From contig DATLNM010000027.1 of NCBI GenBank assembly GCA_035536775.1, positions 59,958-123,957 of the forward strand: 64,000 nucleotides of DNA, given 5' to 3'. The position numbers were made by a program, and so were the translations under genes. Below, piece by piece: positions 51,315 to 58,680 of the stretch. Origin of the DNA: DATLNM01 sp035536775. Its GTDB lineage: Bacteria > Actinomycetota > CADDZG01 > WHSQ01. The notes beneath the pieces are model-generated. The model was given only the letters and a program-made list of their open reading frames with translations, was not told the DNA's origin and did no database searches. The stretch's first letter is position 1; each line of letters begins with the position of its first letter.

Positions 51315-51641
51315 CTACGAGGCCGCCTCCCGTGGGTGTTTGGGCTTCTCCCAGGACCACCCGGGTGGTGGCGGAGAGTGCCAGAGCTGTACTGGTCTGA
51401 CGCCCTCCTCGATGGCGCGCTTGTCGCGCTCCAGGTAGAGGTGGCTGAGAACGCCGACCATCTCACCCATGGAGACTCCGTACATGTCGGCGGCCATCCT
51501 GAGGTTCTCGATCTCACCGTCGGTGAGCATGAGGACGCACTCCTGTAGATATCTACCTCGGGTCTTGTTGACGTCATAGATCGCGGAGGAGTACTTGTCC
51601 CCGGTGCTGTCCAACTCCGTCTGACTCTCCAATATGCGCAT
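51315..51641 (-). CDS. Hypothetical island protein (108 aa)
   Basis: 108 residues; AAGGGAG lies nine bases before ATG 51641. The centre (VLMLTDGEIENLRMAADMYGVSMGEMVG) looks like a helix-turn-helix or RHH-like pair of helices, followed by a Trp/Pro-rich end. It may be a small DNA-binding protein, but the match is weak. It is co-directional with the RHH-like gene (42-base gap). Confidence 0.5.
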   Translation of the reverse strand: MRILESQTELDSTGDKYSSAIYDVNKTRGRYLQECVLMLTDGEIENLRMAADMYGVSMGEMVGVLSHLYLERDKRAIEEGVRPVQLWHSPPPPGWSWEKPKHPREAAS

Positions 51642-51920
51642 CTCGTTGCTCCCTTCGTCTTGTCACTGTCGCCAGGTCAAGGGCGTTCCCAATAGCAACC
51701 GTTGCTGCGGCGTGTCAGAGCAGGCTTCGCCCTCCTCGCACTTGCGAAGGCGTCACTCCGATCTGACTGCCGTTACCGTCCTGTCGACCGGACGGTCCGA
51801 CGTTTCGCTGCGGCCCGACTTCGTTGGCGCATCGCCCCAACTGGCACCGACCTTGCTTTCGCACTCATTGGCGGCCGCCACCTCTGTACCGACCACAGCG
51901 AAAGCGCTCCGTTTAACCGC
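51642..51920. other. 279-base gap without gene
   Basis: Both strands carry short open frames here, but none has a ribosome-binding site or codon use like its neighbours. The stretch lies upstream of the leftward run beginning at 51641 and downstream of the 175-residue gene, so it may hold a promoter. No repeat or hairpin of note was found. Confidence 0.4.
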
Positions 51921-52430
51921 TTACAGCAGACCTTCCAAATCCATGAGCTTGGGTAGGGAGTCGTTCAAGACTTCGTCGTCGAAGCGTTGGGCGCGTGCTC
52001 TCTTCATCTGAGCGCGCCTTGATGGCTTGATTGCTTTTCGAGGAGGTTCCCAAGCGCGGCGATCACCGCTTTTGCTCCGGCCAGTGGTGCCCATTGCCTT
52101 CTCGTATTCAGTACCTCTCCGCTCGCGACAGTGCGCCTTGTGAGCGGCGATGGCGGCGGTCGCACAGTAGTGAACAAGCGCGGGCGGATACCCGGTTTCC
52201 TCTGCGATCTCTTGAAGTTTCTTGCCCCTACGGACGGCACCACCCACGACCCTGAAGGGTTCTTGCATGGCCTCGACGACGCGGCGCGGCGTGGTCTGGA
52301 GTCTCGCGGCGATGTCTCCTACACGCGCCCTCTTGTCCAACTCGCCGTTTCGATAGAGTCGCTGGACCCCTCGAAACAGGTCTCGCCGAGCCTGGGCCGT
52401 CATCGGGTGGTTTCGTGGACGGTGTGTCAT
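51921..52430 (-). CDS. Putative DNA-binding protein at the right end of the island
   Basis: 169 residues from ATG 52430; GTG 52448 would add six residues, and neither has a good ribosome-binding site. Residues 25-60 (KRARVGDIAARLQTTPRRVVEAM) look like a helix-turn-helix, and a second possible one follows (KLQEIAEETGYPPALVHYC). The C-terminal third is basic. It is the first gene inward from the right attachment junction and may regulate excision or the leftward operon; this is inference. Confidence 0.55.
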   Translation of the reverse strand: MTHRPRNHPMTAQARRDLFRGVQRLYRNGELDKRARVGDIAARLQTTPRRVVEAMQEPFRVVGGAVRRGKKLQEIAEETGYPPALVHYCATAAIAAHKAHCRERRGTEYEKAMGTTGRSKSGDRRAWEPPRKAIKPSRRAQMKRARAQRFDDEVLNDSLPKLMDLEGLL

Positions 52431-52538
52431 AAAAAGGTTTATCGGCACAAAGGTGGTGCTGGAGGGCCTGATTTCGGGGTGCTTCGGAAACTCTGTTCAC
52501 TGAGCACTAGCCATGGGCGGCACTTGGTGACTTTCAAG

Positions 52539-52585
52539 CCGGAGTAACGACTCCTAAGTCCTCTTGATCGGCCCTCCGGGTTCCG
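52539..52585 (+). other. Right attachment junction (attR)
   Basis: CCGGAGTAACGA at 52539-52550 lies ten bases before CT at 52561-52562; host comM sequence resumes there (TTG ATC GGC CCT CCG GGT). The arm is the inverted partner of 40222-40233. Between the 52430 gene and the junction the element holds no other gene. Confidence 0.72.
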
Positions 52586-53448
52586 GCAAGACGATGCTGG
52601 CACGCCGGATGAGCGGGGTCCTCCCTGAGATGACTGAAGAAGAATCGCTCGAGGTCACCCAGATCCACTCGGTTGCGGGCCTATTAGGGGATCACGGAGA
52701 GATGGTCCGGACTCGTCCGTTCCGGATGCCCCATCACCACATCACGGCGGCGGCACTTGTCGGAGGAGGAAGTGGCTTGGCGCGCCCCGGCGAGATCACC
52801 CTTGCCCATCACGGCGTCCTCTTCCTCGACGAGTTGACGCTGTACCGAACCGGGGTTCTCGAGAACTTACGCGGGCCGTTGGAGGACAGACGCATACGCA
52901 TAGCGCGCAGCGGTGGAGTGGTTACGTATCCGTGTCGGTTCTCCCTAGTCGGTGCGATGAATCCATGTGCGTGCGGGTACTTCGCCGACGCCACGAAGAC
53001 CTGTCGTTGCAGCTTCCAGCAGCTGCAGATCTACAAGTCGCGTGTCTCCGGGCCACTTCTCGATCGTTTCGACATGCAGGTGCTCATGACGCGGCTCACT
53101 TCCGAGGAGCTCCTCGGTCCGGCCGGGGGCGAATCTTCGGAGGTCGTCCGCAGCAGGGTGAAGGACGCCCGCCGGGTCCAGGCAAAGCGATTCAGATCGT
53201 CACTTGTCACGAACGCTTCGGCCGCGCGATCGCGTCTCGAGCGATCGGTCCGGCTTTCCGCCGAGGCTCGCCTGTACTTGTCCTCGAGTGTCGAAAGTCT
53301 CGAGATCTCCGGCCGCGGACTGGATCGAGTATTGCGCGTCAGCCGGACCATCGCGGATCTCGATGGATCGGATCAAGTTTTGGCCGACCACATCGGCCTG
53401 GCGCTCGGTTTCCGACCTGAAGACATCTACGCGGAGGTGGCGGCATGA
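52563..53448 (+). pseudogene. comM: comM (yifB), 3' part, separated from its start
   Basis: About 294 residues beginning LIGPPGSGKTMLARRMSG, the Walker A motif (GPPGSGKT), then LFLDELTLY (Walker B), the zinc-like Cys stretch NPCACGYFAD ... TCRCS, and the C-terminal Mg-chelatase domain. TTG 52564 could serve as a weak start but no ribosome-binding site precedes it. The reading frame is otherwise intact, with no internal stops, so the break is recent or excision keeps the gene functional. Its stop overlaps the dprA start (ATGA). Confidence 0.93.
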
Positions 53449-54362
53449 ATCCCACACGAAGGATCGAGCCTGGACACGACGAGTGGCCGGCACAGCTAGA
53501 CGAGCTGGGAAGCGAAGCACCGAAGGAGCTGTACCTCGCCGGCCTTCCCCTCAAGGTCCACGAGGACTCGATCGCCATCGTGGGCGCGCGGGAGGCAAGC
53601 GCGGCCGGCTTAGAGGCTGCCTCGACGTTCGCCCGGCAATTGGCTGAGGCCAAGTTCACGATTGTGTCAGGGCTAGCGCGGGGGATTGACGCGGCCGCCC
53701 ATAAAGGGGCGCTCGAGGCACGCGGTCATACGATCGCCGTTGTTGGTTGCGGATTAGATATCGACTATCCGGTCGCCAATTCGGGCCTCAAGCGGGCTGT
53801 GATGACCCACGGAACGGTCGTGTCTGAATATCCAGAGGGCACCAGCCCGAACTACTTCAACTTCCCACCGCGGAATCGGATCATCGCTGGATTGTGCAAA
53901 GCGACACTGATAATCGAGGGCGGTGAAAAGAGCGGGGCATTGATAACGGCCCGCTACGCGCTCGATTTCAATCGGGAAGTTCTCGCGTTGCCCGGTAGCT
54001 ACCGGAACCCGTTGGCATATGCGCCGAACGAACTTATCCGCACAGGTCAGGCGGCTCTGGTGACAAGCGTTCAACAGATCTTCGATGAGCTGTCCCCTGG
54101 AACCATCTGGGGAGGAGCTGCGATCGGCACATCCCGTCTCCAGATTCCAGATCTCGACGATGACGAATGCCAGGTCCTCTTCTTTCTCGACGATCGACCG
54201 ATCCCACCGGATCACGTCTGCCGGACACTGGGACTGGAGGTCGGCCGCGCCGCGCTTGTCCTGTCGCGACTTGAGATCAGAGGTTGGGCATCTAGAAAAG
54301 GCGGTGGATATGAGCTGACCCGTACCGGGGCTGGGATCAAGTCCGCGTTGATGACCGCTTAG
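53445..54362 (+). CDS. dprA: DNA-processing protein DprA (Smf)
   Basis: 305 residues; ATG 53445 overlaps the comM stop. The Rossmann core shows SIAIVGAREASAAG, SGLARGIDAAAHKGAL, VVGCGLDIDYP, FPPRNRIIAGL and SGALITARYALDFNREVLALPG. The C-terminal winged-helix (DDRPIPPDHVCRTLGL ... GYELTRTGAG) completes it. DprA loads RecA on incoming single-stranded DNA. Its translation is normally coupled to comM; in the interrupted form it must depend on reinitiation or on transcription through the island. Confidence 0.94.
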   Translation: MNPTRRIEPGHDEWPAQLDELGSEAPKELYLAGLPLKVHEDSIAIVGAREASAAGLEAASTFARQLAEAKFTIVSGLARGIDAAAHKGALEARGHTIAVVGCGLDIDYPVANSGLKRAVMTHGTVVSEYPEGTSPNYFNFPPRNRIIAGLCKATLIIEGGEKSGALITARYALDFNREVLALPGSYRNPLAYAPNELIRTGQAALVTSVQQIFDELSPGTIWGGAAIGTSRLQIPDLDDDECQVLFFLDDRPIPPDHVCRTLGLEVGRAALVLSRLEIRGWASRKGGGYELTRTGAGIKSALMTA

Positions 54363-54367
54363 ACGCG

Positions 54368-54501
54368 TCAGCCGGTCGTCCCGGTCAGCCGGTCGTCCCG
54401 GTCAGCCGGTCGTCCCGGTCGGCCGGTCGTCCCGGTCAGCCGGTCGTCCCGGTCAGCCGGTCGTCCCGGTCAGCCGGTCGTCCCGGTCAGCCGGTCGTCC
54501 C
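54368..54501 (+). repeat. 17-bp tandem array, eight copies
   Basis: The unit CAGCCGGTCGTCCCGGT recurs with a period of exactly 17: GGTCGTC starts at 54374, 54391, 54408, 54425, 54442, 54459, 54476 and 54493. One copy has GG for AG. It starts six bases after the dprA stop. The period and lack of spacers rule out CRISPR. Confidence 0.92.
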
Positions 54502-54662
54502 CGAAGCCGGCTTTGATGCTGCTCTGCTGGGATGTTGCCCGGCCGATGCGGCAGCTCGCGAAGGATCAGACTCGCCCGCGATGGTCGACCGCTCCGCCTG
54601 CTGATGGGGCTGCGTTTGTTGAGCCCGACCAACTTGATATCCGGGAAGCCCAGCCACCCCGG

Positions 54663-54738
54663 GCGTGCCCGGCTGACCGGCGTGCCCGGCTGACCGGCGT
54701 GCCCGGCTGACCGGCGTGCCCGGCTGACCGGCGTGCCC
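54663..54738 (-). repeat. Related 17-bp tandem array in opposite orientation, five copies
   Basis: The unit GCGTGCCCGGCTGACCG recurs with starts at 54663, 54680, 54697, 54714 and 54731. Its reverse complement, rotated, is CAGCCGGGCACGCCGGT, which matches 13 of 17 positions of the first array's unit. The two arrays could pair in a transcript to form a long hairpin enclosing about 160 bases. Confidence 0.9.
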
Positions 54739-54798
54739 CCGTTCGCGGACTGCAGGCGCCTCCAAGGGGTAAGGACCCGCGGAGGAAAGGAGAATGTT

Positions 54799-54990
54799 AT
54801 GGATGAGGAACGCGACCAACCCACTGTTGACGCAGACGGTCCCGGGGGTGAAACAGGCCCGGGGGAACGCGGCGCGTCCAGTCAGGGCAAACCGGGAAAA
54901 GACGAGCGCACTGTGGAGGATGAGCCGGCGCGCTCAGGGAAGATGGCGCCTGATGAGGTGGCCGAGGCGGAGAGCTTCGCCACAGACTGA
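54799..54990 (+). CDS. Small acidic disordered hypothetical protein (63 aa)
   Basis: 63 residues from ATG 54799, six bases after GGAGGAAAGGAG, a very strong ribosome-binding site. The chain is rich in Glu, Asp, Gly and Pro (MDEERDQPTVDADGPGGETG) and has no predicted folded core. It superficially recalls Pup but lacks the C-terminal Gly-Gly-Glu/Gln. Function unknown; the strong initiation signal is the main support for coding. Confidence 0.55.
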   Translation: MDEERDQPTVDADGPGGETGPGERGASSQGKPGKDERTVEDEPARSGKMAPDEVAEAESFATD

Positions 54991-55038
54991 CATCCCACCC
55001 CCGCTCTACAACGCCGTGCCGGCAAACGAGTCACAATA

Positions 55039-55053
55039 GTTGACATCGTCAAC
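55039..55053. promoter_or_regulatory. Perfect palindrome upstream of xerC, possible operator/promoter
   Basis: GTTGACATCGTCAAC: perfect 6-bp arms around ATC. It contains TTGACA (55040-55045), a consensus -35 box, though no good -10 is seen 17-18 bases on. It lies 41 bases before the xerC ATG. A dimeric repressor site over a promoter is a simple reading. The regulator is unknown. Confidence 0.5.
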
Positions 55054-55093
55054 ATCCTGCTCTCATTGTGGACATTCATCGATAGGAGAGCAG

Positions 55094-56026
55094 ATGGCGG
55101 CGACCGAAAGAACCAGCGGCACGGACGGCCTCGCGGGCGCGGCCGATCAGTACCTGCGAGCGCTAGATGTCCAACGTCATCTATCGCCCAACACCCTTGC
55201 TGCGTACAGGGCGGACCTCGTCGGGTTCATCGAATGGGTGGGGCGAGCCGGCCTCACAGAGACTTCAGCTATCGACCGAGCCGCCCTTCGCCGATATGTA
55301 GCTTTCCTCGGCACCCGTCGATTCGCCCGTCGATCGATCGCCCGCAAGATGAGTGCGCTGCGCAGCTTTTTCAAATGGTGCGTCTCAAACGGCGCTATCG
55401 ATGCGGATCCTTCGACGGGCGTCCAGGTTCCTAAGCTCGACCGGCCCCTGCCCAGGGTCCTCAAGGCCGCGGAAGCGATAGCCCTGTGCGAAGTGCCTCC
55501 CTCCGATACGCCCGCCGGGATCCGGGATCGAGCCGTTCTCGAGCTGCTCTACGGCTCGGGTCTTCGGGTGGGTGAACTGTGTGGACTAGATATCGACGAC
55601 GTCGACCTGCGGGCATCCGTCGTCCAGGTGCTGGGGAAGGGCCGTAAGGAACGACGTGTCCCCATCAGCGTTCCGAGCCGCGACGCCGTGGCGCTCTACC
55701 TCCGTGACGCCCGTCCCGGACTCATGGCCAAGAGCCCGGTGGGAGGTGCGGGGGCTGCCCTCCTGTTGAATTCGCGCGGCGGACGCCTGGGGCCGCGTAG
55801 TGTGAGGGCGATGATCACTCGCTACGTCTCCTCCGAGAACATGCCTCCGATCAGCCCGCACTCCTTGAGGCATTCGTTCGCCACCCATCTTCTCGATGCG
55901 GGGGCCGACCTTCGAGCGGTGCAAGAGCTCCTAGGGCATGAGAGCCTAGTTACGACTCAGATCTACACCCACGTATCTACCGAACGCCTGAGGAACGTCT
56001 ATGAGCAAAGCCATCCCAGGGCCTAA
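55094..56026 (+). CDS. xerC: Tyrosine recombinase XerC
   Basis: 310 residues from ATG 55094, directly after AGGAGAG. The N-terminal SAM-like domain (YLRALDVQRHLSPNTLAAYRADL) is followed by the catalytic domain with Arg158 (GSGLRVGEL), His256 and Arg259 (SPHSLRHSFATHLL), His282 (LLGHESL) and nucleophile Tyr291 (IYTHVS). It resolves chromosome dimers at dif. The dprA-xerC-whiG neighbourhood matches other actinobacteria and argues for the housekeeping enzyme over a phage integrase. The 3' end overlaps whiG by 26 bases. Confidence 0.94.
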   Translation: MAATERTSGTDGLAGAADQYLRALDVQRHLSPNTLAAYRADLVGFIEWVGRAGLTETSAIDRAALRRYVAFLGTRRFARRSIARKMSALRSFFKWCVSNGAIDADPSTGVQVPKLDRPLPRVLKAAEAIALCEVPPSDTPAGIRDRAVLELLYGSGLRVGELCGLDIDDVDLRASVVQVLGKGRKERRVPISVPSRDAVALYLRDARPGLMAKSPVGGAGAALLLNSRGGRLGPRSVRAMITRYVSSENMPPISPHSLRHSFATHLLDAGADLRAVQELLGHESLVTTQIYTHVSTERLRNVYEQSHPRA

Positions 56027-56876
56027 CGCAGCTGGGGCTGCGACGGGGCCCGCTGTGAAAGACGAGCCTGAGGCCCAAGAAGACACGACCGCGATCGAGG
56101 ATTCTGCCCTCGACGCTGTTCAGCACGCCTGGGATGAGTACAAGTCGCAGGGCATCCCGGAGGCGCGCGAGAGCCTCATCCTTCACTACTCACCCCTCGT
56201 TAAATACGTGGCAGGACGCGTCGCCGTTGGTCTTCCTGCGACGATCGAGCAGTCGGACCTCATCTCCTACGGGATATTCGGTCTCATCGATGCGATCGAG
56301 AAGTTCGATCGGTCGCGCAACATCAAGTTCGAGACCTATGCGATCAGCAGGATCCGGGGAGCGATCATCGACGAGTTGCGCGCGATCGACTGGGTCCCTC
56401 GCTCAGTTCGTTACAAGGCGCGCGAGGTCGAGAAGGCCTACACCACCCTCGAGAACACCCTTAAGCGTCCGCCCTCCGATGCGGAGATCGCGGCCCACAT
56501 GGACATCACGATCGACGATTTGAACCACATCTACACACAGCTCTCGACCGTGTCTCTTGTAGCGCTCGACGAGCTCATGTCGGTGGAGGGTGAGCGCGGC
56601 GACAAGCTGTCGCTCGTGGAAACGCTCGAGGACACCCGTACGAGTAGTCCCATGGAGGCGTTCGAGTCTCAGGAGATGCGCCAGATCCTGTCCGACGCGA
56701 TCAACCGACTCCCCGAGCGAGAGAAGATCGTCGTCACGCTCTACTACTTCGAGAGCCTGACCCTCGCCGAGATCGGTCAGGTCCTCGGGGTCACCGAATC
56801 CCGCGTCTGCCAGATGCACACCAAGGCCGTCCTAGCGCTGCGCGGAAAGATCGCTGAGGTAACGCAGGCCGACTAA
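56001..56876 (+). CDS. whiG: RNA polymerase sigma factor, WhiG/FliA type
   Basis: 291 residues. Region 2: LILHYSPLVKYVAGRVAVGLP and DLISYGIFGLIDAIEKFDRSR, FETYAISRIRGAIIDELR. Region 3: WVPRSVRYKAREVEKAY. Region 4: LPEREKIVVTLYYFESLTLAEIG and VTESRVCQMHTKAV. This pattern is that of the FliA/WhiG group. In Streptomyces WhiG starts aerial hyphae sporulation; in motile actinobacteria it drives flagellar genes. Neither set is in this window. The N-terminal 45 residues are a variable Ala/Glu-rich extension. Confidence 0.92.
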   Translation: MSKAIPGPNAAGAATGPAVKDEPEAQEDTTAIEDSALDAVQHAWDEYKSQGIPEARESLILHYSPLVKYVAGRVAVGLPATIEQSDLISYGIFGLIDAIEKFDRSRNIKFETYAISRIRGAIIDELRAIDWVPRSVRYKAREVEKAYTTLENTLKRPPSDAEIAAHMDITIDDLNHIYTQLSTVSLVALDELMSVEGERGDKLSLVETLEDTRTSSPMEAFESQEMRQILSDAINRLPEREKIVVTLYYFESLTLAEIGQVLGVTESRVCQMHTKAVLALRGKIAEVTQAD

Positions 56877-56963
56877 GCGCCGCCGCGCCGTCTGTTACCC
56901 TCTTTCGGATTCACAAATTCGCACGCCCGTACCCGCGCGCGGTCACACGCATGCGGCCTCGGT

Positions 56964-56979
56964 CCCCGGTTCGCCGGGG
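56964..56979 (+). promoter_or_regulatory. Hairpin in the rpsB leader
   Basis: CCCCGG-TTCG-CCGGGG, a perfect 6-bp stem with a TTCG tetraloop, lies 60 bases before the rpsB start in a 162-base gap after whiG. It may be the whiG terminator or part of an rpsB leader involved in autoregulation. No T-tract follows. Confidence 0.4.
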
Positions 56980-57038
56980 TCAACACGGGCGGAGGGCGCC
57001 GGACCAGAGCCGGTGCAGGAACCGAAGGGGGTAGAACT

Positions 57039-58034
57039 ATGCCCGTCGTCACGATGAGGCAGTTGTTGGAGGCTGGGGTCCATTTCGGACACCAGACGCG
57101 CCGTTGGAACCCGAAGATGAAGCGGTTCATCTTCACGGAGCGCAACGGCATCTACATCCTCGATCTGCAGCAGACGATGTCTGGGATCGAGAAGGCGTAC
57201 ACGTTCACGCGGGACCTCGTCGCCAAGGGGGACACGATCCTCTTCGTCGCGACCAAGAAGCAGGTCCAGGACGCGGTCGAGGAGCAGGCGATCCGCTGCG
57301 GCATGCCCTACGTGAACTTTCGCTGGCTGGGCGGGATGCTCACGAACTTCCGCACGATCCACGACCGCATCAAGCGGATGCGTGAGCTCGAGGACATGGA
57401 AGCGACCGGCGCGCTCGACGCGCTGCCGAAGAAGGCGGCCCTGCGTCTGCGCAACGAGCGCGAGAAGCTGGCCCGCAACCTGACCGGTCTGAAAGACCTT
57501 GACCGCGTTCCCTCCGCGGTGTTCATCCTCGACACTAAGAAGGAAGAGATCGCAGTCCGCGAGGCCAAGAAGCTTGGTATCCCGATCGTCGCGGTCCTCG
57601 ACACGAATTGCGACCCCGATGACGTCGACTACGCGATCCCCGGCAACGACGACGCGATCCGGTCGGGGGCGCTCCTCACCCGCATCATCGCCGACGCCGT
57701 CATCGAAGGTAAGTCGATGAGGCCTGAGGATCCAAACGCCCCGGCTGCAACGACGGCTGCTTCTACTCCGGCCGGTAACGTCCTTCCCGGCGCCGCTGCA
57801 GAGCCGAAAGCCGAGTGGGAGTTGGAGCTCGAGCGCGAAGAAGAAGCCGAGCGTGTGGCGGCAGCCGCCGCCCCCGCGGATGTGCCAGCCGAAATACCGC
57901 CGGTCGCATCGCCTCCCGTCGAGGATGGCTCGATCCACCAGCCTCCTCCCGCGGACGCACCGCCGTCCGACCCCGCCGGCGACGAGCCGGGCGACCTGTC
58001 ACATCCTCGGCCGATGGCCACCAGCACCGAATAA
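57039..58034 (+). CDS. rpsB: 30S ribosomal protein S2 with long C-terminal extension
   Basis: 331 residues; GAAGGGGG precedes ATG 57039. The S2 core MRQLLEAGVHFGHQTRRWNPKM, FVATKKQVQDAVEEQA and the C-terminal PIVAVLDTNCDPDDVDY-PIPGNDD block end by about residue 225. The remaining 100 residues are a disordered Ala/Pro/Glu-rich tail, longer than in most bacteria. Such tails are known in actinobacterial S2. It starts the rpsB-tsf-pyrH-frr set. Confidence 0.95.
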   Translation: MPVVTMRQLLEAGVHFGHQTRRWNPKMKRFIFTERNGIYILDLQQTMSGIEKAYTFTRDLVAKGDTILFVATKKQVQDAVEEQAIRCGMPYVNFRWLGGMLTNFRTIHDRIKRMRELEDMEATGALDALPKKAALRLRNEREKLARNLTGLKDLDRVPSAVFILDTKKEEIAVREAKKLGIPIVAVLDTNCDPDDVDYAIPGNDDAIRSGALLTRIIADAVIEGKSMRPEDPNAPAATTAASTPAGNVLPGAAAEPKAEWELELEREEEAERVAAAAAPADVPAEIPPVASPPVEDGSIHQPPPADAPPSDPAGDEPGDLSHPRPMATSTE

Positions 58035-58048
58035 GGAGAACGAGAACC

Positions 58049-58672
58049 ATGGCTGACATCAACGCTAAAGATGTAAAGGCCCTGCGCGACGCAACCGGCG
58101 CAGGGATGATGGACTGTAAGAAGGCACTCGCGGAAGCGAACGGCGACCTCGAGGCCGCCAAGCGACTCCTGCGCGAGAAGGGACTGGCCGACGCGGCCAA
58201 GCGTTCGGGACGTGTTGCGACCGAGGGCATCGTCTACGCCTACATGCACCAGCCGCAGCCGAACTACCCCTCGAAGCTCGGAGTCCTGATCGAGCTGAAC
58301 TGCGAGACGGACTTCGTCGCGAAGACCGAGAAGTTCGAGCGTCTCGCGAAGGACATCGCGATGCACATCTCCTTCGCCGACCCTTCGTGGACCACGCGCG
58401 ACGAGGTGCCCCAAGACGTGCTCGAGGAGGAGTCCGCGATCTACGCGAAGCAGGCGAAGGACTCCGGTAAGCCAGACAACGTCATCGACAAGATCGTCGC
58501 AGGCAAGCTCGAGGCGTTCTATAAGGAGCGCGTGCTCTTGGACCAGGAGTGGATCCAGGACAAGTCGAAAACGATCTCGATCCTCTTGGACGAGGCCAAG
58601 GCGAGCATGGGCGAAAACGTGAGCCTCGGCCGCTTCTCCAGGATCCGCGTCGGCGAGTCGGCGGGGACCTGA
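58049..58672 (+). CDS. tsf: Elongation factor Ts
   Basis: 207 residues, the short form. N-terminal UBA-like domain with LRDATGAGMMDCKKALAEA, then the core ELNCETDFVAKTEKFERLAKDIAMHI, and ending KSKTISILLDEAKASMGENVSLGRFSRIRVG. It exchanges GDP for GTP on EF-Tu. AAGGAG lies about 11 bases upstream. The second core subdomain is shortened compared with the E. coli protein, as in many actinobacteria and thermophiles. Confidence 0.95.
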   Translation: MADINAKDVKALRDATGAGMMDCKKALAEANGDLEAAKRLLREKGLADAAKRSGRVATEGIVYAYMHQPQPNYPSKLGVLIELNCETDFVAKTEKFERLAKDIAMHISFADPSWTTRDEVPQDVLEEESAIYAKQAKDSGKPDNVIDKIVAGKLEAFYKERVLLDQEWIQDKSKTISILLDEAKASMGENVSLGRFSRIRVGESAGT

Positions 58673-58680
58673 TCGATCCG

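Larger units (their letters stand above)
40211..52562 (+). mobile_element. 12.35-kb serine-integrase island inserted in comM
   Basis: The element is bounded by two halves of comM. Aligning the halves by reading frame places the exchange at a shared CT (40209-40210 and 52561-52562), and removal of 12,352 bases restores Asn-Leu-Leu-Leu-Ile-Gly-Pro-Pro-Gly. Contents: large serine integrase at the left end, Res-Mod restriction-modification genes rightward, then about ten leftward small genes including a small serine recombinase. No capsid, tail, terminase, relaxase or conjugation genes are visible, so it is neither a prophage nor an ICE as seen. Third codon positions are less G/C-biased than in the host genes. 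Other 2-base matches (AT, GG) slightly to the right are possible exchange points. Confidence 0.9.
54363..54798. other. 436-base gene-free stretch between dprA and the small acidic gene
   Basis: It consists of a tandem array (54368-54501), about 160 bases of unremarkable sequence, a second tandem array (54663-54738), and a short leader with the ribosome-binding site GGAGGAAAGGAG of the next gene. Open frames across it are made of repeat translation and are not credible. See the two repeat entries. Confidence 0.6.

Noticed and set aside
40211..52562. Prophage
   Set aside because: Serine integrase and small regulators fit, but no terminase, portal, capsid, tail, lysis or replication gene was seen in 12.35 kb.
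54368..54738. CRISPR array
   Set aside because: The repeats are 17 bp, head to tail without spacers, and no cas gene is present in the window.
54487..54824. Minus-strand frames across the tandem arrays
   Set aside because: The translations are repeat read-through (HAGQPGTPVSRA units) with no ribosome-binding site and no conserved part.
54799..54990. Prokaryotic ubiquitin-like protein Pup
   Set aside because: Size and acidity fit, but the required C-terminal Gly-Gly-Glu/Gln is absent (it ends SFATD), and no dop, pafA or proteasome genes are nearby.
49805..55010. 16-bp identity CCACCCCCGCTCTACA at 49805-49820 and 54995-55010
   Set aside because: Considered as a duplicated recombination site, but one such match is expected by chance in 64 kb of GC-rich DNA, and neither copy lies at an element boundary.
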